Source: Nitrospirales bacterium
Lineage (GTDB): Bacteria; Nitrospirota; Nitrospiria; Nitrospirales; UBA8639
Assembly (NCBI GenBank): GCA_013817135.1
Contig: JACDDF010000164.1
Span: 1 to 5,979, forward strand
Direction of reading: 5' to 3'
Length of the DNA stretch: 5,979 nt
The position numbers and the translations under genes are program-made. This document shows, piece by piece, positions 4,812 to 5,979 of the stretch (positions within the stretch are counted from its first letter, which is position 1; each line of letters opens with the position of its first letter). Below the pieces are notes generated by a model. The model made no database searches. It was given only the letters and a program-made list of their open reading frames with translations, and was not told the DNA's origin.

Positions 4812-5979
4812 TTAGAGATGGTCCACCAAACTCCGAAGTTTGTGGCTGCAACTTGGGTGACGAAGTTTCTTTAGGGCTTTGGCCTCAATCTGACGAATAC
4901 GCTCACGAGTCACGTCAAAGTCCTGACCTATTTCCTCCAATGTATGATCGGTACTATCACCGATCCCAAACCGCTTACGAATCACAGTCTCTTCGCGAGG
5001 AGTCAACACCCCCAAGGCATTAGCAATCTGACGTTGCAGATCATAACGGTTTGCAGCATCCATAGGAGAAACTGCATTTTTATCTTCAATCAGGTCCCCT
5101 AACTGGCTATCCTCTTTTTCGCCGATTGGCGTTTCAAGGGAAATGGTCCCCTTAGAAATATCCAACATCATGCGAACCTTTTCAGGAGTTAGGCCCATCC
5201 GTTCGGCAATTTCCTCTGGGGTAGGTTCACGCCCTAATTGTTGCACCAACTGCCTTGCCGTCCGGGCTAATTTGGTATTGGCCTCAATCATATGTACCGG
5301 AATACGAATGGTTCGGGCCTGATCGGCTATGGCACGCGTCACACCCTGACGAATCCACCAGGTTGCGTAGGTGCTAAATTTATAGCCACGCTGATACTCA
5401 AACTTATCGACCGCCCGCATCAATCCAATATTCCCTTCCTGGATCAAATCGATAAACTGCAATCCTCGATTCGTATATTTTCGTGCAATACTGACGACTA
5501 ATCGCAGATTGGCCTCGATCAGTTGGGCCTTCCCTCGTTTCACCTTTTCCTCAGCGGTCTCCAAAATAGTCAGGGCAGCCGTAAATTCTTCCATCGGCAT
5601 ACCCAAAACCTCGTCTTGGATCCGTAAAAGGGTAGCTTTCCCCGCTTCCACTTCTTGTTTCAATTTTTCAATTTCTTCAGGAGTCAATTGTTGTTTGCGT
5701 CTCAGCGAACTCCCTTTTGTAGTCGCGCGTGGTTTTTTCCCAATCACCTGAATGCCGTCCTGCCCAGCAAGCCCAAGCCTTTTCCTATGACGGGCAGTCA
5801 TCATTTCAACGGACCGAATTTCCTGACCGACATCTTTGACACGCCTTAACATTTGATCTTTAACACGCTGATGCAGGTTAAGTGCCTCGATTTGATCAAC
5901 AAATTGATCAGCCAGGCCAATCCGGCGCTTCTCAAGTTGCGCCTTCGTATTTTTAGTCGATTCCCCATCTCGATTTTGG
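4812..5979 (-). CDS. rpoD: Primary (housekeeping) RNA polymerase sigma factor RpoD, 5' end outside the window
   Basis: The frame ends with TAA at 4812-4814 and stays open to the right edge, giving 388 visible residues. The Met codon at 5852 is internal (visible residue 43), because coding sequence of the same character ([18 protein letters not shown]) continues upstream. Visible residues 1 to about 140 correspond to the helical non-conserved region before region 2. Regions 2.1-2.4 (about 150-226) include [31 protein letters not shown] and [19 protein letters not shown]. Region 3 starts with RIPVHMIE (about 224-231); the sigma finger includes [20 protein letters not shown]. Region 4.2 has [22 protein letters not shown] and the protein ends LRSLVDHL. 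The RHPS element and strict match to the RpoD consensus in 2.4 and 4.2 mark it as the group 1 factor for core polymerase. Regions 1.1 and 1.2 must lie beyond the edge. A Cys replaces the usual Arg after RHPS. Confidence 0.96.
   Translation of the reverse strand, partial: QNRDGESTKNTKAQLEKRRIGLADQFVDQIEALNLHQRVKDQMLRRVKDVGQEIRSVEMMTARHRKRLGLAGQDGIQVIGKKPRATTKGSSLRRKQQLTPEEIEKLKQEVEAGKATLLRIQDEVLGMPMEEFTAALTILETAEEKVKRGKAQLIEANLRLVVSIARKYTNRGLQFIDLIQEGNIGLMRAVDKFEYQRGYKFSTYATWWIRQGVTRAIADQARTIRIPVHMIEANTKLARTARQLVQQLGREPTPEEIAERMGLTPEKVRMMLDISKGTISLETPIGEKEDSQLGDLIEDKNAVSPMDAANRYDLQRQIANALGVLTPREETVIRKRFGIGDSTDHTLEEIGQDFDVTRERIRQIEAKALKKLRHPSCSHKLRSLVDHL

Noticed and set aside
5850..5852. ATG at 5852 as the start of rpoD
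   Set aside because: The frame continues open and protein-like to the window edge, and RpoD regions 1.1 and 1.2 would be missing, so this Met is internal.
1..5979. CRISPR array, insertion sequence, tRNA, rRNA, riboswitch or attachment site
   Set aside because: No regularly spaced repeats, transposase motifs, cloverleaf-like or known leader structures were seen; coding sequence of ordinary chromosomal genes fills nearly the whole window.

Overview
The window is a compact, single-strand stretch of bacterial chromosome. All five clearly recognisable complete or partial protein families, plus one additional partial gene, read on the minus strand, so transcription runs from high to low coordinates. 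In transcription order they are: the 3' part of the primary sigma factor gene rpoD (4812-5979, 5' end outside the window); a strong intrinsic terminator; a two-gene two-component system, an OmpR-family response regulator (3955-4629) overlapping a CusS-like membrane histidine kinase (2540-3958); a second, complete sigma-70 family gene of the RpoD/RpoS-like group 2 type (1101-2351) with its own likely promoter and ribosome binding site; a long palindromic terminator; a doubtful 31-codon ORF; arfB, encoding a ribosome-rescue peptidyl-tRNA hydrolase (353-784); and the 5' end of an oligopeptidase B gene (1-320, continues outside the window).

Organism: the two-membrane style of the sensor kinase (two transmembrane helices flanking an extracytoplasmic domain of the heavy-metal sensor type), ArfB and oligopeptidase B suggest a Gram-negative-type bacterium of moderate GC. 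A Nitrospirota-like or deltaproteobacteria-like lineage is a guess from the look of the proteins only; nothing in the window fixes the taxonomy. There are no insertion sequences, phage genes, tRNA or rRNA genes, CRISPR arrays or other signs of an accessory island.

How the parts may work together: the two sigma factors share nearly identical DNA-contact helices, so the second one probably serves overlapping promoters under particular conditions. The two-component system sits between them as its own operon (four-base GTGA overlap) with only a weak AU hairpin separating it from the alternative sigma gene, so read-through or regulatory linkage is conceivable but unproven. arfB and the oligopeptidase gene are 32 bases apart and look co-transcribed; they would provide release of stalled ribosomes and cleavage of short peptides.

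I did not find evidence for a previously undescribed system. The points most worth a second look are the divergent sigma factor with its long linker and altered C-terminus, the clustered repeats over its promoter, the sensor domain that lacks the usual soft-metal ligands, and the small ORF ahead of arfB.
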